This document shows, in pieces, positions 26,707 through 36,544 of a DNA stretch of 64,000 nt. Origin of the DNA: an uncultured Clostridia bacterium (GTDB taxonomy: Bacteria > Bacillota > Clostridia > TANB77 > CAG-508); the NCBI GenBank assembly GCA_949388605.1, contig CASKJV010000006.1:1-64000 (forward strand), read 5' to 3'. A program made the position numbers and the translations under genes. The notes under the pieces were generated by a model, which was not told the DNA's origin, searched no databases, and worked only from the letters and a program-made list of their open reading frames with translations. Positions within the stretch are counted from its first letter, which is position 1, and each line of letters begins with the position of its first letter.

Positions 26707-26760
26707 GAGTCACTTTTACATTATCAAATATTTTAAATATATTTAAAGTGGCTCATTTTT
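26707..26760 (+). terminator. Terminator after the VanW gene
   Basis: GAGTCACTTTTA pairs with TAAAGTGGCTC (G-U tolerated) around an AT-rich inner part that also pairs, followed by ATTTTT. Confidence 0.75.
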
Positions 26761-26785
26761 CTATGTAGAAATGAGGGATAATAAA

Positions 26786-27439
26786 ATGAGAATTAGAAGA
26801 AAAAAATGGGCTAAAGAAGAATTAGAAAATGCTAAATTTTATATTGATAAACCAGAAGAATTTAAAGGAAATTGGCAAAATAAATTTTCTAAAAAACAAT
26901 CTTTACATATTGAACTTGGATGTGGAAAAGGGAGCTTTATATCAAACTTAGCTTCAAAGCATAGAAATATAAATTATATTGCTGTTGATATGATAGAAGC
27001 AATGTTAGGCCTTTCAAAAAGAAACATTGAAAATGCTTATAATTATGAAAATCCAGAAAACTTATTTTTAATTAGAGCTAATGTAGAACAAATCCTTAAT
27101 GTATTTGATAAAAAAGATAAAATTGAAAGGATATATATAAATTTCTGTAATCCATGGCCTAAAAAGAAACACAATAAAAAAAGATTAACACATACAAGAC
27201 AATTAGAATCTTATAAAAATATTTTAATAGACAATGGAGAAATTTATTTTAAAACTGATTCAGATGAACTATTTGAAGCAAGTCTTGAATATTTAGAAAC
27301 AGCAAATTTTGAAATAGTATCAAAAACAAATGATTTACATGAAGAACCAATTTTTGATGAAAATATTATTACAGAACATGAAAAAATGTTTTCAGAAGAA
27401 GGAATAAAAATAAAGGCATTAATTGCAAAATTAAAATAA
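26786..27439 (+). CDS. trmB: tRNA (guanine-N7-)-methyltransferase
   Basis: 217 residues. It makes m7G46 in tRNA using S-adenosylmethionine. HIELGCGKGSFI is motif I; INFCNPWPKKKHNKKRLTH is the highly conserved TrmB block (usually NFPDPWPKKRHxKRR), here with FCNP in place of FPDP; YFKTDSDELFEASLEYL follows. The start is ATG 26786, with AGGG 9 bases upstream; relatives also start MR-R--WA. The Asp-to-Asn change in the PWP block is unusual and may affect activity, but all surrounding residues are normal. Confidence 0.93.
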   Translation: MRIRRKKWAKEELENAKFYIDKPEEFKGNWQNKFSKKQSLHIELGCGKGSFISNLASKHRNINYIAVDMIEAMLGLSKRNIENAYNYENPENLFLIRANVEQILNVFDKKDKIERIYINFCNPWPKKKHNKKRLTHTRQLESYKNILIDNGEIYFKTDSDELFEASLEYLETANFEIVSKTNDLHEEPIFDENIITEHEKMFSEEGIKIKALIAKLK

Positions 27440-27568
27440 ATATACAAATATTATAAATTTAATTTTGTGATAACCAGTGAGTATGCAACTAAAGATAAAT
27501 ATTAATTTAAAATCTATTATGTTAGAATTTACAAATAAAAATATATTAAAACCTTTTTAGGAGATATT

Positions 27569-27610
27569 ATGAATTGTTATTTAACCTTAAAATATTTAAG
27601 TTTATTTTAA
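27569..27610 (+). CDS. Possible leader peptide upstream of ABC operon (13 aa)
   Basis: ATG 27569 follows AGGAG at 7-base spacing and encodes MNCYLTLKYLSLF, with four TTA leucine codons, ending at TAA. The coding region lies within the hairpin 27583-27614, so translation would disrupt it. This is the arrangement of a ribosome-stalling leader, as seen ahead of some antibiotic-resistance or transporter genes. There is no direct proof that it is translated. Confidence 0.45.
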   Translation: MNCYLTLKYLSLF

Positions 27611-27621
27611 GGTTTTATATA
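27583..27621 (+). terminator. Attenuator-like terminator overlapping the leader peptide
   Basis: AACCTTAAAATA (27583-27594) pairs perfectly with TATTTTAAGGTT (27603-27614), then TTATAT. An alternative pairing, TAAAACCTT near 27548 with AAGGTTTTA at 27609, would exclude it. Confidence 0.55.
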
Positions 27622-27629
27622 TAAAATTT

Positions 27630-27670
27630 TTTCTATAATAGAAATTGTTTTACATTTTCTATTATAGAAA
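27630..27670. repeat. Palindromic hairpin repeat, copy C
   Basis: TTTCTATAATAGAAA (27630-27644) and TTTCTATTATAGAAA (27656-27670) are perfect 15-base inverted repeats. Similar in core to copies A and B. The rest of the 282-base gap (27440-27721) is AT-rich spacer. Confidence 0.75.
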
Positions 27671-27721
27671 CCTTTTGGGAAAATAAGTTATACAACTAAA
27701 AAATTTAAGGAGGAAAAAACT

Positions 27722-28876
27722 TTGATAAAAGTAAAAAATGTTACTAAAAAATATGGTAATTTCTACTCTGTTAGAAATATCAATTTTGAAGTCAAAGAAG
27801 GCGAAATAGTTGGATTTCTTGGACGTAATGGTGCAGGAAAAACTACAACTATGAATATGATTACTGGTTTTATCGAACCTACTTCAGGAGAAATAATTGT
27901 TGGAGGTTATAATGTTGACCAAAAACCAAAAAAAGTAAAAGCTCAAATTGGTTATATGCCAGAAGGAACACCATTATATTCTGATTTAACTGTAAAAGAA
28001 TTTGTAGGGTATATGGCAGAATTAAAACTAATACCAAGAAAGGAACGTAAACAAGCTATTCAAAAGGCCATTGAAGTTACAGGATTAGAAAAAGTTCAGA
28101 ATAATTTAACTAAAAATTTATCTAGAGGTTATAAACAAAGAGTGAGTTTAGCTGGAGCAATTGTTGGTAATCCAAAAATATTAATATTAGATGAACCAAC
28201 TGTTGGTTTAGATCCAAGACAAGTAATTGAAATAAGAGAACTTATAAAATCTTTTAGAAAAGATCATACTGTATTAATTAGTTCACATATTCTTTCTGAA
28301 ATAAGCCAAATTTGTGAAAAAGTAATTGTTATAGATAAAGGTGAAATTATTGCAGTTGATACTCCTGAAAATCTAGAAAAAAGCACTACAGACAAAACTG
28401 TATTAAATATTGTTGTTGATGATGTAAATAACAAATTTGAAGTATTAAAGGATAAAATTGAAGAAATAGAAAATATTAAATTAGTAAAAGAAAATGAAGA
28501 TAAAAGTAAAGAATATTTAGTAGAAACATCTTCAAAGGTTGATATTAGAAGAAAAGTTTCTTCTAATTGTGCAGAAGAAAATATTATTATACTTGAAATG
28601 AAGATTTCTGAAAACTCATTAGAAGACGCATTTATTAAACTTGTTGAAGGAAGAAAAGAATATAGTCAAAAAGAAATTGAAAAAATGCAATACGATAAAG
28701 AAATTGATGAATTAAGAGAAGAAGAAAAAATTCGTAAAGAAGAAAAAGAAAATAGAAAGCAAGCTATTAAAGAAGAAAAAGCTAGAAAAAGAGCTAGCAA
28801 AGAAGCAAAAAAGGAAAGTAAGAATGAAATAAAGAAAAATAAAGAAAAAACATCTGATAAAGGAGGTAGTAAATAA
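27722..28876 (+). CDS. ABC transporter ATPase, Gld/NatA type
   Basis: 384 residues. Walker A GRNGAGKTTT near residue 39, signature LSRGYKQRVSLA near 138, Walker B ILILDEPTVGLD, H-loop SSHILSE. After the nucleotide-binding domain (to about 220) there is a regulatory tail and then a long lysine/glutamate-rich helix (about 315-384), unusual for the family and a possible coiled coil. The start is TTG 27722 after AAGGAGG. The next two genes supply the permease and an auxiliary extracytoplasmic protein, so this is the three-gene GldA-GldF-GldG-like type of system. Cargo unknown. Confidence 0.92.
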   Translation: MIKVKNVTKKYGNFYSVRNINFEVKEGEIVGFLGRNGAGKTTTMNMITGFIEPTSGEIIVGGYNVDQKPKKVKAQIGYMPEGTPLYSDLTVKEFVGYMAELKLIPRKERKQAIQKAIEVTGLEKVQNNLTKNLSRGYKQRVSLAGAIVGNPKILILDEPTVGLDPRQVIEIRELIKSFRKDHTVLISSHILSEISQICEKVIVIDKGEIIAVDTPENLEKSTTDKTVLNIVVDDVNNKFEVLKDKIEEIENIKLVKENEDKSKEYLVETSSKVDIRRKVSSNCAEENIIILEMKISENSLEDAFIKLVEGRKEYSQKEIEKMQYDKEIDELREEEKIRKEEKENRKQAIKEEKARKRASKEAKKESKNEIKKNKEKTSDKGGSK

Positions 28877-29565
28877 TGTTTGCAGTAATGAAAAAAGAGT
28901 TAAAGAGTTATCTTTTATCTCCAGTAGGATATATTTTTATAGGATTATTTTTATTAATATTTAGTATATTTTTCTATACTACAATATTTAATAGTCAAGT
29001 GTTAAATTTTGAATACTTATTTTATAATGGTGCTACAATTTTAACTTTTGTAACTCCAGTTTTAACAATGAGAATGTTTTCAGAAGAAAGAAAAAATGGG
29101 ACAGAACAATTAATTCTTACTTCTCCAAGAAGTATTACATCTGTTGTGTTGGGAAAATTTTTTGCAGCAGTAATAATAATGATTATTACTGAATTATTCA
29201 CATTAATGTATTTTGGAATTTTGAAATATTTTGGAAAACCATCCCTAGTTGTTGCACTTAATACATTGTTTGGATTTTTATTATTAAGTTTAGCATATAT
29301 ATCATTTGGTATGTTTGCATCAAGTATTACAGAAAATCAAATTGTTGCTTCTGTTTTAACAATAGGAGTATTTATGATTATGTGGTTTGTACCTAATATG
29401 GATGGAATTTTTCAATCAGTAAGTTTATTTTCATTAATAGATAAATTTGATAAATTTCCAACAGGATTAATTTCAATTTCAGAAATTATTACATTTGTTT
29501 CTTTTGCAGTATTATTTATATTACTTACAATAATAACATTGCAAAGAAGAAAAAGTGTAAAATAA
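28876..29565 (+). CDS. ABC-2 type permease, GldF-like
   Basis: 229 residues with six membrane segments. The N terminus MFAVMKKELKSYLLSPVGYIFIGLFL and the block PVLTMRMFSEERKNGTEQLILTSP are typical of the ABC-2 permeases that pair with Gld-type auxiliary proteins. ATG 28876 overlaps the stop of the ATPase gene by one base, so the two are translationally coupled. Confidence 0.9.
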   Translation: MFAVMKKELKSYLLSPVGYIFIGLFLLIFSIFFYTTIFNSQVLNFEYLFYNGATILTFVTPVLTMRMFSEERKNGTEQLILTSPRSITSVVLGKFFAAVIIMIITELFTLMYFGILKYFGKPSLVVALNTLFGFLLLSLAYISFGMFASSITENQIVASVLTIGVFMIMWFVPNMDGIFQSVSLFSLIDKFDKFPTGLISISEIITFVSFAVLFILLTIITLQRRKSVK

Positions 29566-29584
29566 GAGAGGAGATGAAATCAAA

Positions 29585-31099
29585 ATGAATGAAAAAAAAG
29601 AAGATGTTATTGAAAATAAAATAACTTTAAAAGAAAAGATATCTTTAAAGTTTAGAAAAGGATTGATTGTTAGTAAAACAACAACTATTTTAATAATTCT
29701 AATTTTATTAGCAGCTTATGTTGCTATAAATGTTGGCGTACAAAATCTAGACTTACCTGAAATAGATGTTACAGAAAATAAAATATATACTTTATCAGAT
29801 GCTTCCAAAAATGCGATATCTAATGTAAATCAAGAAGTTAAAATTTATGCATATGGTTTTGAGGAAGATGGAAGTTTAATAAAATTATTAAAACAATATA
29901 ATAAAGTAAATGAAAAAATTAATTATGAAATTATAAATGAAGAAACTAATTATTCTATGGTACAAGATCATGACTTAAAAGAGGGATATTATGTATTAAT
30001 ACTAAAATCAGGAAGCTCAGAAAAAGTAATAGATGCATCTACAGATTTTTCTACTTATGATTATACAACAGGGCAAAGTATAGATACTACAGAACAAGTA
30101 CTTACAAATTCAATTCTTTCATTAAATCAAGAAAATAAACCAAAAGTCTATTTTATGCAAGGTCATGGAGAATATGAAAGTTCAGCAATACAAGTACTTA
30201 CAACTTACTTACAAAATGAAGCCTTTGAAGTTAGCGAATTAAATTTAATTACAGCAGGAAATATTCCAGAAGATTGTGATATATTAGCAATAATGTCTCC
30301 AACAGAAGATTTCATGGAAGTAGAAGTCCAAGCAATTAAAAATTATATAAATAAGGGTGGAAATATTTATTTCTCATTAGATGTTGTTTCTGAAACAACA
30401 GCATTACCAAATTTACAATTACTATTAGATGAATATGGTGTTTCTGTACAAAATGGTTATATTTTAGAATATGGTGAAAATCAATCAATGTCTAGTTATC
30501 CATATATTTTTATGCCACAATTATCTAGTACAAATAAGATTACAGAAGATATATATTCAGATAGTTTTATGTGGTTAGTATATTCTGCTAGATTAAAATT
30601 CAAAGATGAAGAAACTTTACAAAATTTAAATGTTACAAAAGAAACATTATTATCTTCTACAGATGATTCTATATTTGTAACAGATTTATCTTCAGATATA
30701 ACATCAGCTATGCAATCTGGAGAAACTGGTTCATCTGAAATAGGTTCATTACTTACAAAAAAAATAAATATAACAAACGAAAATGGTGAAGAAAAAACAG
30801 AAGAATCAAATTTAGTTATAGTTTCGTCTGGAAGTTTTATAAGTGATTATCAAATTTCAGCATTAAGTCAAACTCGTCCTTTATCATATATAGGAAGCAA
30901 TAAAGACTTTGTAATAAATTCTATGGCTTATTTAGGAGATAAAGGAAACACATTAACAATTAGAAAAGATATGGCAAACTCTACCTATACACCAACAGAA
31001 ACACAAAATAAAATTGTTATAAGCTTAATCTTTTTTGTTCCAATAATAATAATATTTATAGGTGTTATGATTGGAATTTACAGAAAGAAAAGAAAATAA
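29585..31099 (+). CDS. GldG-family auxiliary protein of the ABC transporter
   Basis: 504 residues. A membrane segment at about 33-52, a large extracytoplasmic region, and a C-terminal membrane segment at about 478-500 followed by a basic tail. DVTENKIYTLSDASKNAI, KVYFMQGHGEYESSA and GNIYFSLDVVS belong to the uncharacterised-ABC/GldG domain, with a ThuA/GATase-like core. GAGAGGAG precedes ATG 29585. It completes the three-gene transporter. In other bacteria such systems serve gliding, envelope or export functions; here the role is unknown. Confidence 0.88.
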   Translation: MNEKKEDVIENKITLKEKISLKFRKGLIVSKTTTILIILILLAAYVAINVGVQNLDLPEIDVTENKIYTLSDASKNAISNVNQEVKIYAYGFEEDGSLIKLLKQYNKVNEKINYEIINEETNYSMVQDHDLKEGYYVLILKSGSSEKVIDASTDFSTYDYTTGQSIDTTEQVLTNSILSLNQENKPKVYFMQGHGEYESSAIQVLTTYLQNEAFEVSELNLITAGNIPEDCDILAIMSPTEDFMEVEVQAIKNYINKGGNIYFSLDVVSETTALPNLQLLLDEYGVSVQNGYILEYGENQSMSSYPYIFMPQLSSTNKITEDIYSDSFMWLVYSARLKFKDEETLQNLNVTKETLLSSTDDSIFVTDLSSDITSAMQSGETGSSEIGSLLTKKINITNENGEEKTEESNLVIVSSGSFISDYQISALSQTRPLSYIGSNKDFVINSMAYLGDKGNTLTIRKDMANSTYTPTETQNKIVISLIFFVPIIIIFIGVMIGIYRKKRK

Positions 31100-31106
31100 T
31101 TTTTTT

Positions 31107-31155
31107 ATAGAAAGTAGGTAATTTAAAATAAAGTTACTTACTTTCTATTTATTTT
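31107..31155 (+). terminator. Terminator of the ABC operon
   Basis: ATAGAAAGTAGGTAA (31107-31121) pairs with TTACTTACTTTCTAT (31134-31148), 15 bp with one G-U, then TTATTTTAT. Confidence 0.85.
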
Positions 31156-31285
31156 ATATAATAGAAAATTCTATATAATAGAGTTTTCAAAGTGAAACTA
31201 TTCTTAAAAATATATAAAAACCTTTTTATTAATAATGTAAATTGTAACATTATAAAATACTTATTATAAAAAATAAAAAAAGTAC

Positions 31286-31314
31286 TTGCAATTTAGAAAT
31301 GTATCTTGTATAAT
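31286..31314 (+). promoter_or_regulatory. Promoter of the 37-aa small protein
   Basis: TTGCAA (31286-31291), 17-base spacer, TATAAT (31309-31314) followed by AATAATG. The same boxes, spacer length and downstream bases occur at the rimP promoter (2434-2462). Confidence 0.8.
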
Positions 31315-31347
31315 AATAATGTATTTTGAATACGGAGATGAATAAGT

Positions 31348-31461
31348 ATGAATTTACATGAATTTGAAGAGTATAATCAAAAAAAGTTAAACCATAATAG
31401 GTTAGAAATAACTTATTCATTTGTCATAGGAAAAAAGCAAGTAAAAATAGAAAGAAGGTAG
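31348..31461 (+). CDS. Small charged protein (37 aa)
   Basis: ATG 31348 follows ACGGAGATG and encodes 37 residues: MNLHEFEEYNQKKLNHNR, then a short hydrophobic strand (ITYSFVIG) and a basic end (KKQVKIERR). A promoter lies 34 bases before it. A strong terminator begins inside its last codons, so it forms a complete unit. Net charge is positive, with no membrane segment. I do not recognise it; a small regulatory protein or a gene remnant are both possible, though the intact signals favour expression. Confidence 0.6.
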   Translation: MNLHEFEEYNQKKLNHNRLEITYSFVIGKKQVKIERR

Positions 31462-31485
31462 AATTATACTACCTTCTTATTTTTT
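31452..31485 (+). terminator. Terminator overlapping the end of the 37-aa gene
   Basis: AAGAAGGTAG (31452-31461) pairs perfectly with CTACCTTCTT (31469-31478), followed by ATTTTTT. The stop codon is part of the stem. Confidence 0.9.
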
Positions 31486-31618
31486 GGCTCAAAATGTTAA
31501 AATATATATAGTTTAGTATAACTTTAATTAGTTATTTACACTAATAGATTATTAAAAACATTAGATGAGTTTGATTTTATTTTTACTTCTTAGTTTCAAA
31601 ATATAGAATAAAAATTAA

Positions 31619-32893
<1,275 letters not shown>

Positions 32894-32906
32894 GAGAATT
32901 ATAATT

Positions 32907-34268
32907 ATGGAAAATATAAATACATTACTTTCTATATCTCCAATTGATGGAAGATATAGAAATATAACAGAAAATATAAGTGAATATTTTAGTGAATATG
33001 CATTTATAAAATATAGAGTATTTGTTGAACTTGATTGGTTAAATTACTTGTTACATATGAATGAGATTTATTCAGGAAAAGAAGATTATACTTTAATATT
33101 TGAAGAAATAAAAAGTAAATTTGATATAGGAGAAGCCGAAAAGGTAAAACAAATCGAAAAAAGAACAAATCATGATGTAAAAGCTATTGAATATTATGTT
33201 AGAGAAAAACTTGAAGAATATGCAATTGGTAATTTGAGTTATTTAGTACACTTTGCATGCACTTCTGAAGATATAAATAATATTGCTTATGGTAAAATGA
33301 TAACAGATTTCAAAAATAATATATTATTAAAAAATATAGAAGAACTAATTAATTCTATAAGACTTGAAGCAGACCAATTAGCTAATATTCCTATGCTAGG
33401 ACATACACATGGTCAAAATGCGACACCAACAACAGTGGGAAAAGAGCTTTCTGTTTTTGTTTATAGGTGGAACTCAATATATGAATATATAAAAAACATA
33501 AATTTAAAAGGTAAGTTTAGTGGAGCAGTAGGTAATTTTAATGGTCATGTAATTAGTTATCCTGAAATTGATTGGATAAATGTTTGCAAAAATTTTGTTA
33601 AAAGTCAAGGACTGGAATTCAATCCATTGACAACACAAATAGAATCACATGATACTATTTGTATGTTATTTAGTTATATGAAATTGTTCAATAATATAAC
33701 TATGGATTTTAATAGTGATATGTGGATTTATATTAGTAGAGGCGATTTTAAACAGAAAACAATTGCAGGAGAAGTTGGTTCATCAATTATGCCTCATAAA
33801 GTTAATCCTATTAATCATGAAAATTCAATGGCAAACATCCGTATTGCAAATTCTATATTTGATTCATTAGCTAATAATCTGCAAATATCGAGAATGCAAA
33901 GAGATTTAAGCGACTCGTCAATGCTTAGAAATATAGGAGTTGGGTTTGCACACACTATTATTTCTATAAAACAAACACTAAAGGGATTTTCAAAAATGGA
34001 AGTAAATATAGCTAAATTGGAAAAAGATTTAGATGAAGCTCCAGAAGTCTTAGCAGAAGCTGTACAAACTATTTTAAGAAAAAATAAATATAATAATGCA
34101 TATGAAATGCTAAAAGAATTAACAAGAGGAAAACAAATTTCTATACAAGATATTAGAAGTTTTGTGAGTAAATTGGATATAAATGAAAAAGATAAAGAAG
34201 TTTTAATTAATTTAACACCAAGTAAATATATTGGATTAGCAAAAGAATTAGTATTTTTAAATAAATAG
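32907..34268 (+). CDS. purB: Adenylosuccinate lyase
   Basis: 453 residues. It removes fumarate from adenylosuccinate and SAICAR. SISPIDGRY at the N terminus marks the longer, E. coli-like purB subgroup rather than the B. subtilis one. HDVKAIEYYV, LGHTHGQNATPT and the signature GSSIMPHKVNPINHENS carry the catalytic His and Ser. The start is ATG 32907 behind TAGGAG. It is transcribed with purA; a terminator lies downstream at 34404. Confidence 0.96.
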   Translation: MENINTLLSISPIDGRYRNITENISEYFSEYAFIKYRVFVELDWLNYLLHMNEIYSGKEDYTLIFEEIKSKFDIGEAEKVKQIEKRTNHDVKAIEYYVREKLEEYAIGNLSYLVHFACTSEDINNIAYGKMITDFKNNILLKNIEELINSIRLEADQLANIPMLGHTHGQNATPTTVGKELSVFVYRWNSIYEYIKNINLKGKFSGAVGNFNGHVISYPEIDWINVCKNFVKSQGLEFNPLTTQIESHDTICMLFSYMKLFNNITMDFNSDMWIYISRGDFKQKTIAGEVGSSIMPHKVNPINHENSMANIRIANSIFDSLANNLQISRMQRDLSDSSMLRNIGVGFAHTIISIKQTLKGFSKMEVNIAKLEKDLDEAPEVLAEAVQTILRKNKYNNAYEMLKELTRGKQISIQDIRSFVSKLDINEKDKEVLINLTPSKYIGLAKELVFLNK

Positions 34269-34403
34269 GTATAACATATATTATTATCTCCAGCTGTTAA
34301 TGTAATAATTTCAAAATCATTCTGTAAATAGCAATTATCTTCATTTTCGTTATATTTTTTATATTCGCCGTATATCTTAAGTTCTTAATTGGCTATTAGT
34401 TAG

Positions 34404-34435
34404 AAAAACCTGGGCATTATTTTGCTCAGGTTTTT
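34404..34435 (+). terminator. Terminator of the purA-purB unit
   Basis: AAAAACCTGGGC (34404-34415) pairs with GCTCAGGTTTTT (34424-34435) with one G-U; the arm ends in five T. Confidence 0.88.
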
Positions 34436-34541
34436 AAGATATAATTTAATATATATATACTATATAAATATTTTATACTAGCTAAGATTAAAATATAGCA
34501 CCACACATGTTAACATAATTTATAGAAAAATCAATTATTTG

Positions 34542-34570
34542 TTGAAAAATTAGTAACTGTATGTTAAAAT
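34542..34570 (+). promoter_or_regulatory. Promoter at the left end of the signalling island
   Basis: TTGAAA (34542-34547), 17-base spacer, TAAAAT (34565-34570), 66 bases ahead of the first gene. Confidence 0.65.
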
Positions 34571-34635
34571 ATATATGTTAGCACATTGAAAATTGAATAT
34601 ATTGTACGTAAACAAACAACAAGGAGGTATTGGCA

Positions 34636-35619
34636 ATGAAATATTATAGTGGAAAGTATAAGTTTTGGATAGTAGGAATTATAATAGCATCTATTTTCAT
34701 GTTTATTAACAATCATTTTGCTATGAAAACTAATCCAAATCGGGAAAAGATCACAGTAAATGCACCCAACAATATGCATGCAGCATTTGAAAATACTATT
34801 TCTACACTTAAGGAAGATAAAAATTATGTTCTTGAATTTACAGATAGTGAATCAGCAAATTTTACTGTAACAGAGGGAGCAGAGGGCTCAGGTAAACTTA
34901 TTGCATTTTCTCCATTTGTTGCTGTATTTAATTCAGATGAAGATTTGTATAGTGACTATGTAAATAATAAAATTTTTGTTGAATCAGATTTAGATTCGGA
35001 TTATACAGATTTTGATTTTAAGAAAGTAATTGACCAGTGTTTAAGTAAATCTGGTTCGGATTTAAAAATCTATTGTCCATCTAAAAACAGCGTCTATTGG
35101 GAAGAATTTTACAATTTTTTATTATTTACAGTTAATAATGGATATTATCCTAAAGATGAAAATATGTCAGAATGTGTAAAACAAGTAGAGAGCTTCCTTT
35201 CTACTAAAAATATTGGATTTTCTGATTACAATTATTTAAGTAAAATTACAGCTATTTCTAAAAAGAGTATTTATTTTATGACTTATGTAGATTTCGCTAA
35301 CCTATATAATAATAATCTTTCTCGTAATGCAAGAATTATGTATCCTAAATCAGTTGTATGTCATGAATATTATGCTAAATTTGATGAAACAGGAAAAATT
35401 CTTTTTAATTTTCTTTCTGATACGAAAAATAGTTTTGCGGGAACACCAACTTATAATATAGGATATACTCAACTATATTGGTCATATTTCAATACAAATT
35501 ATACAAATGGTAATTATACTTATAACTCTGATTTAACAACAAGAAATGAATATAATATTGTTGATATTCCAGATGGTAATATAGAAACTATAAATCATAG
35601 CAACAAGGAGGAGCAGTAA
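34636..35619 (+). CDS. Membrane-anchored extracellular protein, paralogue 1 (binding-protein-like)
   Basis: 327 residues. One N-terminal membrane segment (about 10-27) and an extracellular domain with no lipobox. ITVNAPNNMHAAFENTI at the start, LIAFSPFVAVFNSDEDLY in the middle and IYCPSKNSVYWEEFYNFLLFTVNNGYYP are the patterns of a type II periplasmic binding-protein fold (compare the product of 36545, which shares all three blocks). I infer a sensor or ligand-binding role, not transport, because no ABC components are present. ATG 34636 is 8 bases after AGGAGG; the TTG at 34630 is too close. It overlaps the next gene by one base. Confidence 0.7.
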   Translation: MKYYSGKYKFWIVGIIIASIFMFINNHFAMKTNPNREKITVNAPNNMHAAFENTISTLKEDKNYVLEFTDSESANFTVTEGAEGSGKLIAFSPFVAVFNSDEDLYSDYVNNKIFVESDLDSDYTDFDFKKVIDQCLSKSGSDLKIYCPSKNSVYWEEFYNFLLFTVNNGYYPKDENMSECVKQVESFLSTKNIGFSDYNYLSKITAISKKSIYFMTYVDFANLYNNNLSRNARIMYPKSVVCHEYYAKFDETGKILFNFLSDTKNSFAGTPTYNIGYTQLYWSYFNTNYTNGNYTYNSDLTTRNEYNIVDIPDGNIETINHSNKEEQ

Positions 35620-36524
35620 TGAAAGAAATTAAAGTTAGATCTAGTAAAAAACAGAATGATGGTACTTTTGTTCATGAAGTCACTTATGGGAATGAAACTT
35701 TCAAAGATATACCAAATATTCCCAAATTTCAAAAATGTGATTCTGATAATTGTAAATATTATTCGATATGTAAGTATGATGATGGCGTAGTGCGAACTTT
35801 TGATTGTAGAAAAAATCAAAAAAGAGTAAGCATATTATATAATATCTTTACTATTAGTATAGTTATATCTCTTTTTGTATTAGTTTTTGTAGTAAAATGT
35901 TTGCCGTTATTTAAAGGATTAGGTTTTTTCCTTTTGGGACTTATAGTTTTGGATATAATCTGTACTTATATAGAAGGATCAGTTATGAAATTTCGTGATA
36001 AACGTTTCTATAATAAGTTAAAAAAGGCTCAAATTGTGAAAGATGAAAAAGCAAGAAAAGAAAAAGAAATTGAAGATGCTAAAAGAGCTGAAGAAGAAAG
36101 AGAACTCTTGTCCAAACTTCCATATTATCAGGATGTTTTAAAAGCTGAAAAATTTGTTACAACTTTAAAAAAGCTTTCTGATCAATACAACTTTGGCAAA
36201 AGTAATGAAAAAATTTCAGAATGTGTAGATAAGCTTTTTGAAATAATTGAGATTCTAAAAAAAGATAGTTCAGGATATCCTCGCGTAACATTTCTTTTTG
36301 AAGGTGTTATAGAAGAATTCTATAGTGCTTTAACCAAGTACTCATATTTTTTGAAAGCTGAGTTTAATGATCCGGAAAACGAAAAAGTACTTGAATCATG
36401 CGTAGATAAATTCCTTAATTTTTTAAATAGCCAAAAAATTGAAGCTATTTTTGACAAGGATGCTACATCAATTCAGTTTCGTAGCTCAGTAGAAGCTTTA
36501 GGAAGTATACTTGACAAAAATTAA
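35619..36524 (+). CDS. XpaC-like membrane protein with N-terminal cysteine motif
   Basis: 301 residues. The N-terminal 70 residues are soluble with four cysteines (KCDSDNCKYYSIC and a later C), a possible metal site. Two membrane segments follow (about 70-115), then a charged helix and a helical cytoplasmic domain (about 170-301), LPYYQDVLKAEKFVTTLKKLSDQ, resembling the XpaC family (5-bromo-4-chloroindolyl phosphate hydrolysis proteins). XpaC genes are frequent neighbours of TelA genes, which supports the call. Its ATG overlaps the stop of the gene before it. Confidence 0.6.
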   Translation: MKEIKVRSSKKQNDGTFVHEVTYGNETFKDIPNIPKFQKCDSDNCKYYSICKYDDGVVRTFDCRKNQKRVSILYNIFTISIVISLFVLVFVVKCLPLFKGLGFFLLGLIVLDIICTYIEGSVMKFRDKRFYNKLKKAQIVKDEKARKEKEIEDAKRAEEERELLSKLPYYQDVLKAEKFVTTLKKLSDQYNFGKSNEKISECVDKLFEIIEILKKDSSGYPRVTFLFEGVIEEFYSALTKYSYFLKAEFNDPENEKVLESCVDKFLNFLNSQKIEAIFDKDATSIQFRSSVEALGSILDKN

Positions 36525-36544
36525 TTTGAAAAGGAGAGTATAGT

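Larger units (their letters stand above)
34269..34635. other. Gap after purB: terminator and island promoter
   Basis: The 367 bases hold the purA-purB terminator (34404-34435), the promoter of the island (34542-34570) and the ribosome site of the first island gene. Between 34270 and 34380 the minus strand reads without stops and gives a sequence with real-looking composition (EYKKYNENEDNCYLQNDFEI), but no start or family can be shown. Confidence 0.5.

Noticed and set aside
34264..34390. Minus-strand open stretch after purB with sensible-looking protein (EYKKYNENEDNCYLQNDFEI, then ITLTAGDNN), loosely like the end of a sortase
   Set aside because: No start codon with ribosome site, the cysteine expected for a sortase (TC) is absent, and the frame runs into purB antisense. 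At most a gene remnant.
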